Positions 34,748-47,680 of a stretch of 64,000 nt of DNA are shown here, piece after piece (the first letter of the stretch is position 1; the number at the start of each line of letters is the position of its first letter). Source of the stretch: Kappaphycus alvarezii (Eukaryota; Rhodophyta; Florideophyceae; Gigartinales; Solieriaceae); contig NADL03000612.1 of the NCBI GenBank assembly GCA_002205965.3, positions 310,001 through 374,000 on the forward strand, read 5' to 3'. The notes beneath the pieces were generated by a model, which worked only from the letters and a program-made list of their open reading frames with translations, was not told the DNA's origin and did not search any database. The position numbers and the translations under genes are program-made.

Positions 34748-36257
34748 ATATTCCAGTGGACTTGGTTTCAATTTGCTCTAATCAATGATTCATCCCATTA
34801 ATTTCTGTTAGTAGACATGTTATTACATATTACCACTGTTTTACGACTATTTTATAAGTAATATACACCTCGTATAATCATTACATCTGGTTTGTTTCTA
34901 GTTTGTTTATATTCTCCTTTTTAAAAAATGTAGGACCTTCATAGACATAATTCTGTGTTTTAAATACGAATTTTTCCCAAAAAGACGCCCCGTATGTCAC
35001 CTCTATTCGCTTAAATACCCCAACGCGTTTAGCTGATCCCCAATAAAAGGCATTAAAATATCCTCATCTGTTTCATCTTGTTCTACCTATTATTTCTTCA
35101 TTACAGCCAATAATTCTGGCAATCTTCTCTTCTACCGTAATTTGTCGAATTAATTATCTTTTCTAACTGTATTCAGCGATTAATTGACTAAAATTCAAGT
35201 TTTTTAGTCCAGGAGCTCAGTATAATCCACTATCTCTTGTTTCTTAGTATTCGTCAGACTTGAAATACTAATTGTTTCTGGTTTAACATTTTTAGTAGTA
35301 TTTTAAGGACTTTATTGCAGCAGAACTTGAAACCATATCTTAGACCCTCTCAAAGGAGCTCATCACTATCATTGAATACATTATTTAGACATGAAGTGTG
35401 GTTTAGTAGAAAATATATTTTGAACGTTTCAAATAAATCTTACTGTACCGGAGATTTATTGCGTCTCTTACGATGCATATGTAGTTTGTATGTAAATGCA
35501 TGATTTTAGGCAGTCGACTGAACTCTCTTAACCCACTAACACTGCATTTGTCAAGTAAATAAACAACTTTTCTCCCGTTTGGTTTCCATTCGCACTTTTC
35601 AAATCTCCAAATCCATTTGTAAAAACTTTAAACAGAACAAAAGACTTTTATTGGATTGATTTTGAATTGTTCACTTTTTTCAGGATATGCTTAAAACAAA
35701 AGGACCCTAAGGTCCTTTTGAATGACGAATAAATCGATATTTTAGCTTCTGTCTGCATTGGAAAAGTGCAATAAGATAAACTTTTTCCTGCCTGGCAAAT
35801 GAAAAAGTAAAAATTTTTATATAAATTTTTGTATGCTTATTTACTACAGAAAAGCCCACATTTTTCAAAAGTGCATATGCATTTTTGTGAATATTGCATC
35901 ATAATATAAATTATTTGAGGCATTTAATTCTGTACGCTCTTCAGTTTGTCTTCAAATAAATCTAAATGCAGACAAAAACAGTTCAACTAACCCGACGCTG
36001 AAAATAATTGAAGCAGTCCTCATAAAATTTCAGCCTATTATTTTTGTTCAGCCAGTGGGAGGTGCAGTCACTTGGGTTTTTAGCGAAATTTTTGCGAGTT
36101 AGATTTTAGAGAGCTCTGCATCGGTCAAATATCTAATTAACTAGGACAGATTTCTCAGTAAAATTTTTATGTGTTTCGGGCGTCACTTTTTAAGCGGTGC
36201 CTACTCAAAGGCACGCTGCTGTGGCCGTTATGTCCAACGCGGCATGCCTGCTCGCCG
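34748..36257. other. AT-rich region, no gene recognised
   Basis: AT-rich throughout. Short open frames only, with no domain, terminal repeat or RNA gene seen. Confidence 0.5.
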
Positions 36258-36392
36258 GCATTGAGTCGTCCTTGTAAGCAAGGTCATTTACTGCAGTACT
36301 ACCCATCAGCGACGATTTATCCCGCATAACGTATTAGCCTCGTGGATATAACCGACCACATCTTCCATGGATTAAAATAACCCACCCCCCCC
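36258..36392 (+). repeat. dispersed repeat ending in a C-rich tract, copy 2
   Basis: Matches 9633-9780 over about 130 bp in the same orientation and ends ATTAAAATAACCCACCCCCC. It is more GC-rich than the AT-rich DNA around it, so it stands out as an insertion. Confidence 0.65.
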
Positions 36393-37330
36393 TTTTTAAG
36401 GTAGACTCCCCTTTTTGAATTCTTTCCAGCGAATATCAATCAATCGTACAAATTTCTTCTAGTCTTGCTGGTGAAGCTTCACTAGATCCATCTTTTCAAT
36501 TCTCTTCTGTAATTACTCTCATATACTTTTCTTAACGATCGAAGATAAATATTTTACTTCATTTTAATATTAGAAAAAGCATTTTTGTGCTTTCCTTATT
36601 TCACCTTAGCCATGGAACAGCATAATAACATCTGGAAATGACATGACTGCAAAGAAATAAGATTACCTTTACTCTTTCAATGACTATAAACTTCAAACCT
36701 CAACAAAAAAATGTACGTCTTGTGATTACAAAAAAACTTATAACGGATTCACACTCCTTTCATCAGGAATGTGTCCCCATTAAAGGTCAAAGGCGTTTCA
36801 AATCAGCGACATAGTTAACAAGGTTTGGAAATATCATAGGTCTTTTGAGCTTAAAATAACGATTCCGCTCGAATTCCCTCTGATTTTTAGTTGGTAGTAT
36901 ATCAAGTATTGTGATACCAAACTAATTAGTTTTTGGTGTGTCATGTTTGAAAATTTTGATCTAGTTTTTTATCTTCTTCGCAATACCGATTGAAGCATTT
37001 TGAGTAAAGTTAAAAATCCGACACTCCAAACTTTACAAAAGAAGATTAGAATAAAGAAATGAGTAAAAGCTGCTACATTTTTAAAAATAAAGAAAGCTCA
37101 CAATTTTCCTTTCGCATAAGGCAGGGGATGAACAGAGAGGAAAAAATTATCTCCCTTTTCAACCTGACATTTTTCTCCGATAAACTAAAACTAAAAAATT
37201 CGGGCCAGGTGCACTTAGCAGTCTCAGAATATTTAAACTGCATTTATAAATGCGAAAAGGAGCCAGCTCCTTTCCCACTTATTTCTTAACCACAGTAATT
37301 GAAATTACATGTATCCTATTGATTTTTACT
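36393..37330. other. AT-rich region, no gene recognised
   Basis: A 76-codon open frame at 37059-37289 shows no recognisable domain. Nothing else is supported. Confidence 0.45.
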
Positions 37331-37339
37331 GGACGAAAA

Positions 37340-37700
37340 ACTCAGGCCGCTTCGTTTAAGAAGCGGAAAAAACAGTTGAGGCGTTAAAAGAAGTCTTATA
37401 AATATCACGAAAAGACCCGTTGTGAATAAAAGACGAATTGAGAGACATTTTTGTAAGTATGAGAGTCTTTGGGGATGAGAGCCACTTCAAAATGACTGAA
37501 GAGTTTAAGTGAATCACGAGAAAATGGATTAATTTTTTTCCGTTATAGAATATGAAATGTTAGAACAGTATGGTACCCTCGCATACCTCAATGGCCGTAT
37601 GAATCTGCACTAGAAAAGGGTAAAGACTCAGCCAAGTTTGCGTAGCAAGCATCTTAAATATCGAATCAGATGGGCAAGGAAACATTTCATCAAATAGTTG
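37340..37700 (+). pseudogene. Tc1/mariner-like N-terminal fragment
   Basis: Plus-strand readings contain a helix-turn-helix-like GRKTQAASFKKRKKQLRR near 37340. About 260 bp further on they contain AYLNGRMNLH followed by KTQPSLRSKHLKYRIRWARKH, the segment that precedes the catalytic core in Tc1 transposases. They lie in different frames with stops between. No catalytic part follows, because the sequence changes to the copia-like element at about 37700. Confidence 0.45.
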
Positions 37701-40700
37701 ATAAAGATTAGTTATAATCAGTATTGGAAAAAGCGTCAACTCTTCTGGTCCTGCATGAATGAATCTGGTGGTAAAGGACTCTTGGGGAAGAACGCCGTGA
37801 CCGAGGAAGTTAATGGATCCTGCGACGGCCTGATATGCCGTGACCTCAGCAGGCTCGGCTGGCTTGCGACGAGACGGCTAAAGAGGAATTCCCTCAACCT
37901 TCTCGAGATACTATTTCATGTTAGCGAGAACTGATCTATCCCGGGCTTGATGCATTTGCAGGCAATTGAACGCTATGTCCTAGTCAATTAGGAATTTCCT
38001 ATGGGCAAAAAGCCGTCCAAAGGCAAAATGTAAGCCTTTAATGGCTTCGTGTTCTCCAGCAAGAAAAAATTCGTCCAACAAACCATTCGCGACGACAAGA
38101 CTCATGGAAAGATCGGATTTGTACTGGAAAATTCCTTGTGGAAGACTTGGGATGGACTACAATCCACATTTACTCATCCATTTTCCAGTTACTAGCTCCC
38201 ACAGGCGATCTGACGCGATGATTGCGTAAATTATCTTGATAATTTTAACTAAATGGCTTGAGGATATTCAGGCATGATTTCGATACCTGCAAGAAGGACG
38301 TTTGGAAGGGAATCAATTGAGAAGGCGATTCTAATAACGAAGAACCGCGAGGTAGAACCGATACGGACAGTTTGATTATCTTTTTCATCGTTATATTTTG
38401 CCAGGGGACGGCATTTGGATCTCAACTTCCCTGCGTTGGCGCAAAATCGGAGCTGGCAGAAATGGTGAGAGGAAATAAAATTTTCGGTGGGCGGAAAAGA
38501 CTTAAATCTATTTCTCTTTTATGCCCTTTTCTTTCGATAACTATCTTTCTCCGCGGAGATGGCTTTGTCTAGAATCCACTATGGTGATAACTGTAGCTGT
38601 GACGCACTGATCGGGTTTTCGGAGAGTAAATTGTACATGTTTCGAATTATCTCTTGTTCTGAGTACTGCAAATAGTCCGGAACCGACTGCGGTGGATGTG
38701 ACGCTGAGTTGCCCATGTCCTTTTCCGGTTCCGGGGGAGAATTATAATATGTAAGATTTAATACGAAGTTGCGAGCTATCTCGCTTCTCGGTTTATAAAT
38801 ACGGTACTGTGTGCCATACAGAGCGTTTCAGATCATAAAGGCTTGGGCAGGACTGCCTTGAAACGGTTGATTGATTCGAGAACCTTTCTTTCCGGAGAAT
38901 TCTCCTTGAAGGGCATATTATTTCGCTCGAAGAGTTACTTCCTTTTCAATCATTGAAAAAACATTATCCGTCTTGGCAAATTTAAGATCCTTTCGTTCAA
39001 CATGTTGTGGCGGAGAAGAGTAAGTGTTAGGGACAAGAGAAGGTACTGGTTTGCCCGATAGTGCAGCATTGTACAGCCCTGGGAATATTTTGGGCGTCTC
39101 AGCTGCGAACTCTCCAACTAAGCCTTCGAATTCTTTGTCGAGGACCGAAAAGATGCGTAAGAAGGCGAAATAGATCTTATCAAGCCTTTACAGAAGACTG
39201 GAAGAATGAACTTGACGATTATCTTCGTACGCTGCATCCACAGATTTACCGTCATGGCCTTCTCTTCTTGACATGATTAGCAAGTGCGGGTTTTAGATGG
39301 CACAATTCCAGTTTCCCATGTCCCGGACTTGGTTCCTCTCTTGAAGTATTACAAATTTTCTCCACGCCATAGTTCGAAAGGTTCGGCTGTGTTTGGACGT
39401 TGGACCTTTTGCACAAATCTCAGGGCCCTTTTCGCAGCTTGTTCTTCGTGAGCCTTGTTGACGTCTTCTGTAAGGCTACATTGTGAAAGACCAGTAAGCG
39501 AAGACTTGTGAGGACGGAAGAGATCTACGCTAATTGTATTTCTTGCATACAGCATGTTACTCAAGAAAGTTGCACGGGATAGCTATTCAACTCTGTCCCA
39601 CACAATTTACCGGGAGTTGGGTCTATTTTCTTGCCTTAGACGATACCGGGGCTAGTTGTGACAACGTGCAGGGCGAGGATTAAACTGAATTCCAAAGTAT
39701 CAAAGGGCATCGCGAAACTTTGTCTTAAAGATCTCGATAGAGCCTGAGAGCTTGAAAGGGACGCAATGCGAATTGATCCAATTGATCTTGATTTCTCCTG
39801 CAAGTTTTTGATTTTCGCGAAGGCAGTATAGACGCGACGGAGAATCCCGTGAGTAAATCGACGGTTTGTAGCAAGGTTTTATTATCAAACTCTTGAAAGA
39901 AGACGAAGTCAACTTGAAGATGGTTTTGAAACTTGAGAATATCTTACCGAGTGATATTTTTTCGGGATTAAGACTACATTACGGTTCGTTTACATGGCTA
40001 GCATTTATTTGCAGCTGACTTAAGGTCTTCTTTAAAGATCGGTGTCATAATGCCAACGCTCTCACAAACGCTAGACATGTCTTCAAAGGGATGATGACAG
40101 TACTCGCGCAGTTTGTTAACGAAGCGTTTAGCGATGTTTCCATATCTAAATCTGAATTGCATTTCTTCTCTTCTGGAGGCTGTTTCCGACAGGTAAACTT
40201 GAAAAGTGAAGAAAGCCTTGAACGAAGAAGCTTCGGAAGGCACGAAAAAATATGTTCAAGCTGCTTGGATATCTGAGAACGGTGTTGGTTCGGAATATGT
40301 CTGGAAAAATATACAATGGGATGAAAAATTTCGAACGCCAGGGGGTTCTGCCAACAAATTTTCACGTCCGAGCTTGTAGAAGTCGTATAATACGTCTTTT
40401 CCCAAATAAAAGGAAGTTGAAACCTGGAGCAATTTATAAATTAATCTTTACTGTAGCTCTACTCAATTCTGTTACCGGTAGGTCCCATATCTCCACAATT
40501 ACAAATGCGTCACTACAATTTTGGCTTTAGCCGTGAAGAAAACGATCTCAATCAAGTTTCCGGAGGTTTAAATCGACGCCTAAGCCATTAAATAAAGTAA
40601 GTCCAGCTTGGAAACCACGAACGTTACGAGGACATCCGCTTTCAACAATCGGGTTGGGATCGTGCTGACTCCCACGGATGCCAGAAAGAGCTTCGCGGAA

Positions 40701-42300
40701 AGTCACGTAGCCTACTTACCTTGTTCCTTTCGTAACCTCTACGAACAGAAAGAACCACCAGATTTGGTGCTATTTCCATGGAAATTTAGTCTGCAGTGGC
40801 TGCACGACGTTCTAATTTGTCTTGAAGACGCTTGGAACCGTATAGCTTTCATCGCCACGGTAGTGGCAAATTTCATAACAATCGTTGAAAACATGTTAGC
40901 GTCTGCCCTGAACATTTGCTAACCTGTCGCGTTTACGACTAGTCCTATTTTATGGGTTTCCGATGCGGGAAGGATGACAAAGACCTCTGAAGTGCCTGGT
41001 TCCCTAACTACTTCGGCCTAAACCGGTATCAGAGGGTATACTTTGGCGATTGGAAGCGATGAAAGCGATAAAAAGTCTTATTTACTAGAGATTAGGTGTC
41101 TTTCATAAAGGCAGACGGCAATTCTAGACTCTTCGCATTTGTCAGATCACGAAGTTCGAGTACAGCGTCATCCAGATTCAAAAACGACACGACTTTCCTT
41201 CTGATGAAAAATCTCGAAAAAAATGAATTTTTGAGAGGGTTGAGGTCTATACTCAATCGATCCGGGAAGCGAACTAAAGCGATCTTGATGAAGTAGACAG
41301 AAAATTGAAACATAAAAAGGTCATGATAGTTCCTTGGGCCGAAAGAGAAAACTATCTGTCGTCTGACGGACTTCAATTCGGAACGAACGACTCATAGATC
41401 TTGTAGTACGGATTTGGAAATCTTGAGAAGAGAATTAGAGTTCCTTCATTTTTTTCTCTTGCCTCTGCGTGAGCGATGAGTTGAAGTTAGGCGATTGTTA
41501 GGGTGTCCTCTTCCAGCATGGCATTTTTAAGGAGGTTAATGTCCAATCAGTCATCGATTTGCGAATAAGTAGAGTAATGCGAGAGCATTAAATGCTTGGC
41601 TGTTAGACAACGGAAATTGAGTACAAAGTTGGAGAGCTTTTCATTCTATTCTCGACGGCAGCTTGTGAGCTTTTGATACGAGGAATTCAGTCGGCTAACC
41701 ATGGTAACCAGCAGATCCACGGCGACAAGTATTACAATTTGCAGTGCGGCCTCAGTTGGGTTATCTATTTGAAGTTAATCCATTTGAACCCTTGACTGGG
41801 CTTCGTAAAAGATGGCCTTCTTCGCGTCCGAGAGGCCTCTCTCATGCAAAGTGCAACTAAGAAGACGAAAATCGTCTGAAGGTGGCTATCTGTGCCTCTG
41901 TTATGAGCTGCCTTCAGAGATTCAGCGCATTCCCCGACAAGCTTCCTCTAGACTTCAAGATCACCATCGGGGGGAAGATGCAAGGGCCAATAAGCCCAGG
42001 GTTTTTTATATCTTAATACCTAGGACCATAACTGTGGCGAGGCGGAACGGAGGGAATAAAGCGAAGATGAGGAGTAGCCGGTTCGGTTGAATGAGCGGTA
42101 GAGGCAGTGAAGATAATGTGTAACAAAAGAAAGTAACCGAAGGAGGAAATTAGAGTCGCAAGAGTGATTGGAACGACGGAGGTGGCCGCCAAGTCGAAGG
42201 GGTAGCAAGCGCATACCCCGGTAAACCCGAGAATCTGCCGGTCCCTCTTGCTTTATTAAGTGGCGGGAGAATTCTGAATCTTCCCCATGCCACCCAGGAA
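37700..42300 (-). mobile_element. old Ty1/copia-like retroelement
   Basis: A heavily decayed fossil read on the minus strand. Gag-like sequence is near 41600-42250 (ALQIVILVAVDLLVTMVSRL). An integrase C-terminal region is near 39250-39560 (AAKRALRFVQKVQRPNTAEP, then GTKSGTWETGIV). An RT/RNase H part is at about 37700-38230 (LLDEFFLAGEHEAIKGLHFA, AEVTAYQAVAGSINFLGHGV). The order and the RT style point to Ty1/copia. Many breaks are present in every part, so it is clearly older than the gypsy elements. LTRs were not identified. The right limit is uncertain. Confidence 0.6.
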
Positions 42301-42481
42301 ACTAGAAAAGTGAAAATATTTTGGACTGTTAATCAACATTATTTGACAGTTGCCACAGCTACTGCTCAGAGCCCTGTTAGCATGTCATGTCACGGCGGGG
42401 TTCTTTCTAAAGCTGAGTAACCCGTAATAAATTGTCTGAAATTGCTTGACGAACAACCCTCAGAGAAGTAAATGCTTATTA

Positions 42482-44026
42482 CTGCGCGGTTAAAAAAGAT
42501 AGCCCATCCCCTTGAATCGCTTGGTGTGTCTGAATTTTTTAAAACTTTTCTTGACAATAGCGGAGGGCTCTGGGTGGGGGCACTGGGAAGAGAAAACCAA
42601 GAAAACTAAATAAAAATGGATGTTGCACAGTTGTTTAAAAATATAGAACTACACGAAAAAGAAAGCACCGAAACAACGGGAGAAGCTAAAACGCAGGAAT
42701 ATCGTCACAGTAACGCTACAAAAGCAAGAATTGTCATTTTACTATCAAGAGGGACTATTAGCCCTCGGCAAAGAGGTACTGTTGCGACGAAAATAAGCCG
42801 TGCAAAAATGCTCACCGACGAGGAACAGACTCAATACTCGGCCAAGAGGGAAGCCGACTACTCGCTCTCAACAATAGCGCTTCGGGTAAACAAGAGCTGC
42901 AAAGTCGTCACGAAATACCTGATGAATCCGTAGGTGTACGGTATGTACCAGAAATGCGGCCGTCCACGTGAACTTTCGGAAAGGTTCGAGCGCAAAGTCG
43001 TGTGTGACTCACTGAAGAGGGATATTCAACCATCTGCCCTATAATGGCACAAAAATGTGTCCTAGCCCACAGTTTGGTGTATTATTCTGTCTCTAGCTAT
43101 TCGTAGCACAATCACATGAAGAGAGCACCTCTGATGACGTCCAAAAGTATCAAAACGCGGCTGGAATGGTAGATAGGCCACATTAGCTCCAAGATGGATG
43201 AATGAAAGTGTGTAATCTGGTCGGACGAGAAGAAGTTCAATTTAGACGGTCCGGAAGGATGGGCCTGATACTGGTCTGACATTAGGGCAGCCGATAAGTG
43301 CAATTTTTCACACTTGCAGATAGGTGGGGGTTCTGAAATGGTGTGGGTGTGTTTTTCGTACCTCGGCTAGTCCAAAATTTTGTTTATGGAAAATTTTGTT
43401 GACGCAAAGAAGTATGTAAGAGTTATAGAGTAAAAAATACCACCGTTTGCTGCAGTGGCCCACCTCGTAGACTGGGTCTTTCAACAAGACAAAGAGCCGA
43501 TACATATATGTATTTTTCTACTACCAGCATCTGTGTCCTTAAGTGGCCCACACGTAGTCCCGATCTGAATTCAATCGAGAATCTATGGCCTATTCTCGCC
43601 CACCGAGTGTACGTAAATGTTCACCAGATTGACACTGCATTGGAGCTCAAAGCTGCTATCTGCGCAGCTTGGTCCGAAATAGATGGTGCGCTGCCTCACC
43701 ATCTCTCGGAATCGATGCCGAATCTTATAAAGAGCTTCATTAAAGCGCATGGTCGTGCAGTGAAGTATTGAGTTCGGTAAATCGAGCATTTGGGCCTTGG
43801 TACAATTAATTTTTGTTTTCGAGAGTTCCGGCGCTATCTTTTTGGCACGGTGTTCTATTTTTTGAAACAAGTATGGAACAGCCATTTTTTACTTGTTTTC
43901 TTGGTTTTCTCATCTCCTTGCCTCCACCTTCTGCTCTCCCCTGTAGAGAATAAAAATGCTAAAAAATAAAAAAATCAGACAAACTGAGCGATCCAAGGGG
44001 GTGGGCTATTTTTTTGAACCGCACAG
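42482..44026 (+). mobile_element. Tc1/mariner-like element with about 200-bp terminal inverted repeats
   Basis: 1545 bp. The left end CTGCGCGGTTAAAAAAGATA and the right end, read inward, CTGTGCGGTTCAAAAAAATA are inverted copies that stay alignable for about 200 bp. They share GATCGCT and GAGAAAACCAAGAAAAC. A TA precedes the left end at 42480-42481. TG follows the right end, so the TA duplication is only half kept. The length and TA target suit Tc1/mariner. The transposase inside is broken. Confidence 0.85.
42616..43771 (+). pseudogene. Tc1/mariner-like transposase (broken)
   Basis: It starts at the Met at 42616 (MDVAQLFKNIELHEKES). The helix-turn-helix part includes ISRAKMLTDEEQTQYSA and YSLSTIALRVNKSCKVVTKY, then GRPRELSERFERKVV. 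The catalytic part shows VIWSDEKKFNLDGPEGW (first Asp, about 43220), VDWVFQQDKEPIH (second Asp, about 43480) and LKWPTRSPDLNSIENLWPIL (Glu in IEN, about 43575), ending near 43771. The three acidic residues survive. Stops follow KYLMNP (42932) and in the middle third, and at least three frame changes split it. Confidence 0.8.
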
Positions 44027-44349
44027 TGTCTATTGTAGTAAATGTTTTTGGAAATAAGACTTGTAGGTTCTCAGTACTTATTGCACTTGCCAATTTACTC
44101 CGGGGCGTTTCATGACTTCTTGAAATTCTGAACACGTGAAAAAGGGAGACGTGATATCATACCCTTTTCAATATTTCAATAGGTGATTACTTTCTATAAG
44201 TCCGTGAAATAAATGAGAGAGAAACGATGGAACACTCCAACAATCCAATAGGATTATTTCATGAGACAGTTCCACACATCTCCTTGGTATCACGAGATTA
44301 TTCCTATCTTCCTACCACATTACTCATGACGGACAGCGAGAATCTGGCA

Positions 44350-45670
44350 TGCCATGAAACCACCGTCAGTTAAACTCTCTATGATCAATGTCTTATCCCC
44401 TTCAAAGCGAAACCGCATGCACTCTGCTTGGAATCGTCTACTTTCAAAGCGAGGGAATATGACGAAGCTCCAATGCGTAATTTCTGTAGGCACGGTGGTC
44501 CTTGTTTCTACTCTAGCCAATTTGTCTATGGACACACCGGGTGGGGGAAGAAACACATTTGTTCGATAACGTGAGAGATTTGACTTCGAAAAACATGTCC
44601 AGTCCATAGGCGAGGGCTATTTTCAACGCTTGTACCTTATCACAACGACCCAGTTTAGAGTTCTGTGTCAAGCTGTGTATCGGCTATTGTCACGGTGATT
44701 AAAAAGGAATACGAGGAAGGCATCAAGCTTTTCTGTAGAAGTAATGATTTGTGTAACGTTACGCGTAATTGCTGGAATAGTCTATCTAGATGTCGGCTCG
44801 CCGTACGGAATTAGATTTCCGACTATGTACCTCGTATTCAAACAGACTCCACACGCCCTGAACAAATGTTTAGATTCCATCAAATTCCCGCAGTCTGATT
44901 CTGAGAGCCGGGAGGAAGCCAACATGTTTTGCAGAACTAGAAGAAGTCAAGTGTACGGCATCACTGCCGCGAAGGAAAGTATAGCTATGTCAATTCAGCA
45001 ATATACACTGTCAGACACAACCTATCCAATTAATACTAATATGGAGAGAGATTCTTCGCAGTGTGTGCACAAGCTACAGTGGGAGCGAACTAAAATTTTT
45101 TTATTTGTTTCAGCATGACATGCTGGATCTTTTCATGACTCTACCGCGTTCCAGTCTACCAAAATGCATTCCCTTCTTACTTCCAACGTTTTACCTGCTT
45201 GGGCTGCAATCGCCGCCGATAATGCTTAAAAAAATAAAGGGCATGTTCTAAGACCTTGCGTACAGCGGGAGAGCACTCACCCAAGCGTAGGAATCCTTAA
45301 ACTATTTTTTGTCTTCTTGCCGTATTTCTGTGAAGCAGGCATTTGGAATTCTATTAACTCGCTTCGGAATATTTTGGTCTCTTTTGCGCTTCGGTTTGGT
45401 AAAGGGTACTTTAATTATTCTTTTGGAATGAAAAAATCACAACTTTATCATCGATCAGTCTGCTAAGGGGCATTATTCTATATCACAGATGGCAGAGGAG
45501 AACAAGAAGAAAGGGCGACCTGTCGTTCACTTTCAAAATAGGTTGCATATAGATCAAGCTCTCGAAAGAAACCGCAAGCGCTCCAGGGAATAGTCTAGCC
45601 TACGTGACAATACTGCAACTAGGTTGCAGCAATTTGGCTTTACCCGTTCTGCACCCTCCATCATATGGTA
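44350..45670 (+). pseudogene. DDE_4 transposase of PIF/Harbinger-like element 2
   Basis: The longest open piece is 44744-45118. It reads VIAGIVYLDVGSPYGIRFPT (helical part), then CLDSIKFPQSDSESREEAN and VYGITAAKESIAMSIQ, where the first catalytic Asp (GALDGIA in relatives) appears lost. After frame changes come LPKCIPFLLPTFYLL, LNYFLSSCRISVKQAFGILL and FGIFWSLLRFGLVKGTLII, where relatives have VEQAFG, so the Glu is Lys here. HNFIIDQSA and TRLQQFGFTRSAP follow. It is distinct from the transposase at 30463-31370, belonging to another branch of the superfamily. Confidence 0.7.
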
Positions 45671-45754
45671 AAGCTTAGTAAAAGCACCTTTCAAGACGCC
45701 TTTTTCATAATAAATTCGTACAGACTACATAAAATTTAGTTGTATGTTTGCTTC

Positions 45755-47035
45755 TCAGCATCCCCGTCCGCCAGTTGAAGCATCTCCTTTTTTATTGATG
45801 GCAGAGAGTAGATACTGCAGAGATTTACCCCTGGCTTCTACAAACTCAAAACTTAACTTGTCGCGTTCATGCTCTTCGGTCTGTTTGGCTGTTTCGGGGT
45901 TCATGGGATTAAGACCAGAGGACAGATCATCTATGCAGACAATGCCAGTTTCCTGACTCCCTTGCTTGTGCCTCTTGCTTGAAGGGCTCAAATCTTGATG
46001 AGAATTCAAACCATATCCGACCCTTTCCTTCATTTTTGCATCGCTCTGCATGGCACGGGTACCCAGAGGAGCAAGCGGAGGAAAGTTATTTAAGAATCAA
46101 TGCGCATATAATGTTATAATGTATATGATTTACCACCAGTGAAGTGCACAAATAACTCAATATCCCAATTACCACTTATTTTATATTTGAACAGATATGT
46201 ACCATATAGACTTTTAAATTCTGCTAATTTCCTTATTAAAACCCCCCACCTCGATGAAGCAGCAAGATTTGGGGTCGAGTCCAACGATATCGCTTGCAGT
46301 AATCTCAGCATTTAGTGTATCCACTGGTTTCGGATTGAAATTTTCATCATTGAACAGTTGTCCAATGTTCTCTGTTCACGGTTCAATAACCATAGTGTCC
46401 AACTCTTCCCTCATCCTGGGCTCCCTCAGTTGTGTTCGGGCCACAGTTATGCGCGCATCAGCCAGAACATGGAGCCATCGACAGTACTCGAACGACTCAA
46501 AATCAGGCTCGCGAGGCCAGACGGATACGGATAAATCGCCATTGACAAATGCAGGTTGCCCAATCTTACGATTTCCATTCTCAAAAACTATACAGTCCCG
46601 TTTCACCTATTGTACAGGTTCATTACCATTATTTAGCTTGAATACCCTTACTATCGCCGGCTTGATACATTCCATGACTGCTGGTGCTTCCCCTATCTCC
46701 GCGTACCTCTTAAAATCCACTAGCGAAAGAGCCTTGTTGAGGCAAAAACTCCTTTTTGTTAGTTTCACAGCAGTTATATTCATTTTCGCTAGACGCTTTG
46801 CGTTCCTTTTACAAGTTATTTTGAGCGCCTCTAGTATTTCTCTGCATAACTTGTTGCTCTGCAATGCCTTCTTTACAGCGGACTTCGTAGATTCCAGATC
46901 TGAGCGGGACAATTCCTCGCGGATCAACTTGTCCGTCCTCACCGAATACCTCTGCACCACTTGGTACTCGCGATCGCAAAATAGCAGCACGTGGCTCAGT
47001 TGCTTGTGGGCGAGGTCCCTAGAATGCGAACCCAT
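45755..47035 (-). pseudogene. accessory ORF of PIF/Harbinger-like element 2, unrecognised
   Basis: A minus-strand frame of about 427 codons, starting MGSHSRDLAHKQLSHVLLFC, convergent with the transposase. It is basic and helical near the N-terminus (LCREILEALKITCKRNAKRL) and acidic later (EEHERDKLSFEFVEARGKSL). I do not recognise a domain and no clear Myb/SANT helix is visible. Breaks are a TAG at 46607 (after NEPVQ), a TGA at about 46374 (after MVIEP), and a frame change at a run of six G near 46243. The two stops are the kind that C-to-T changes make from CAG and CGA. The position suggests the DNA-binding partner of the transposase, but that is inference. Confidence 0.5.
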
Positions 47036-47149
47036 GATTAGCTGCTCCTGTATTACAATTTAAGATAGCAAAGCCAGTGCTGTCCGAACTTTGCATCTCC
47101 GAGTTGTTCTTCATACCGAGGGGGGACGGGTCGTGAGTGATTTGACTGC

Positions 47150-47680
47150 GCATGGGGAGAGGTGGGAAGGAGGTTGCGGTTGAGTGGGAATGATGATGTG
47201 TCGTAAATCGGAAGGGCCGCCAATGGGTGGAACTTTCGGTGGGTTAGGAAGGGAAATTAGACGATTTGGGAGGAAAAGGGGAAGGTGACGCCGTCAGGGT
47301 GGAAATGCAGACCTTCAAGTAATACGGATGCGGAAGGGAGAGGGATACGGGTCGGATTGGGAAGGGGAAGGAACGGTCAGTGCGTGCTAATGCAGAACGG
47401 GTTGGAATGGGGAAGGAAGTTGGTTGCAGAAGGGGAAGGGAACGAGTTTTTTGAAAATGAGAAGGAGAAGGAACGGGTGAGGAAGTTGAGTAGTACGGAA
47501 GGGACGAAGAAGGGAGGGAGACGGAACAGAGAGGGAAGGGGAGGGAGATGGAACCGATTCGAAAGGGAGCGAATAGGGTCGGGTTAGAAAGGGGAAGGAG
47601 GCGGGTGGATAAGGGAAAAGAAAGGACTCTTTACTTCGGAGCCGGGAGTGGGTGGGAGTGAGGATGGGGAACCGGACAAA
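47150..47680. other. purine-rich tract (GA on plus strand)
   Basis: About 500 bp are strongly purine-biased on the plus strand, with repeated words such as GGAAGGGG and GGGAAGGAA. Open frames here (for example 47285-47587) reflect the absence of stops in GA-rich DNA and are not supported as genes. The tract lies inside PIF/Harbinger-like element 2. Confidence 0.5.
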
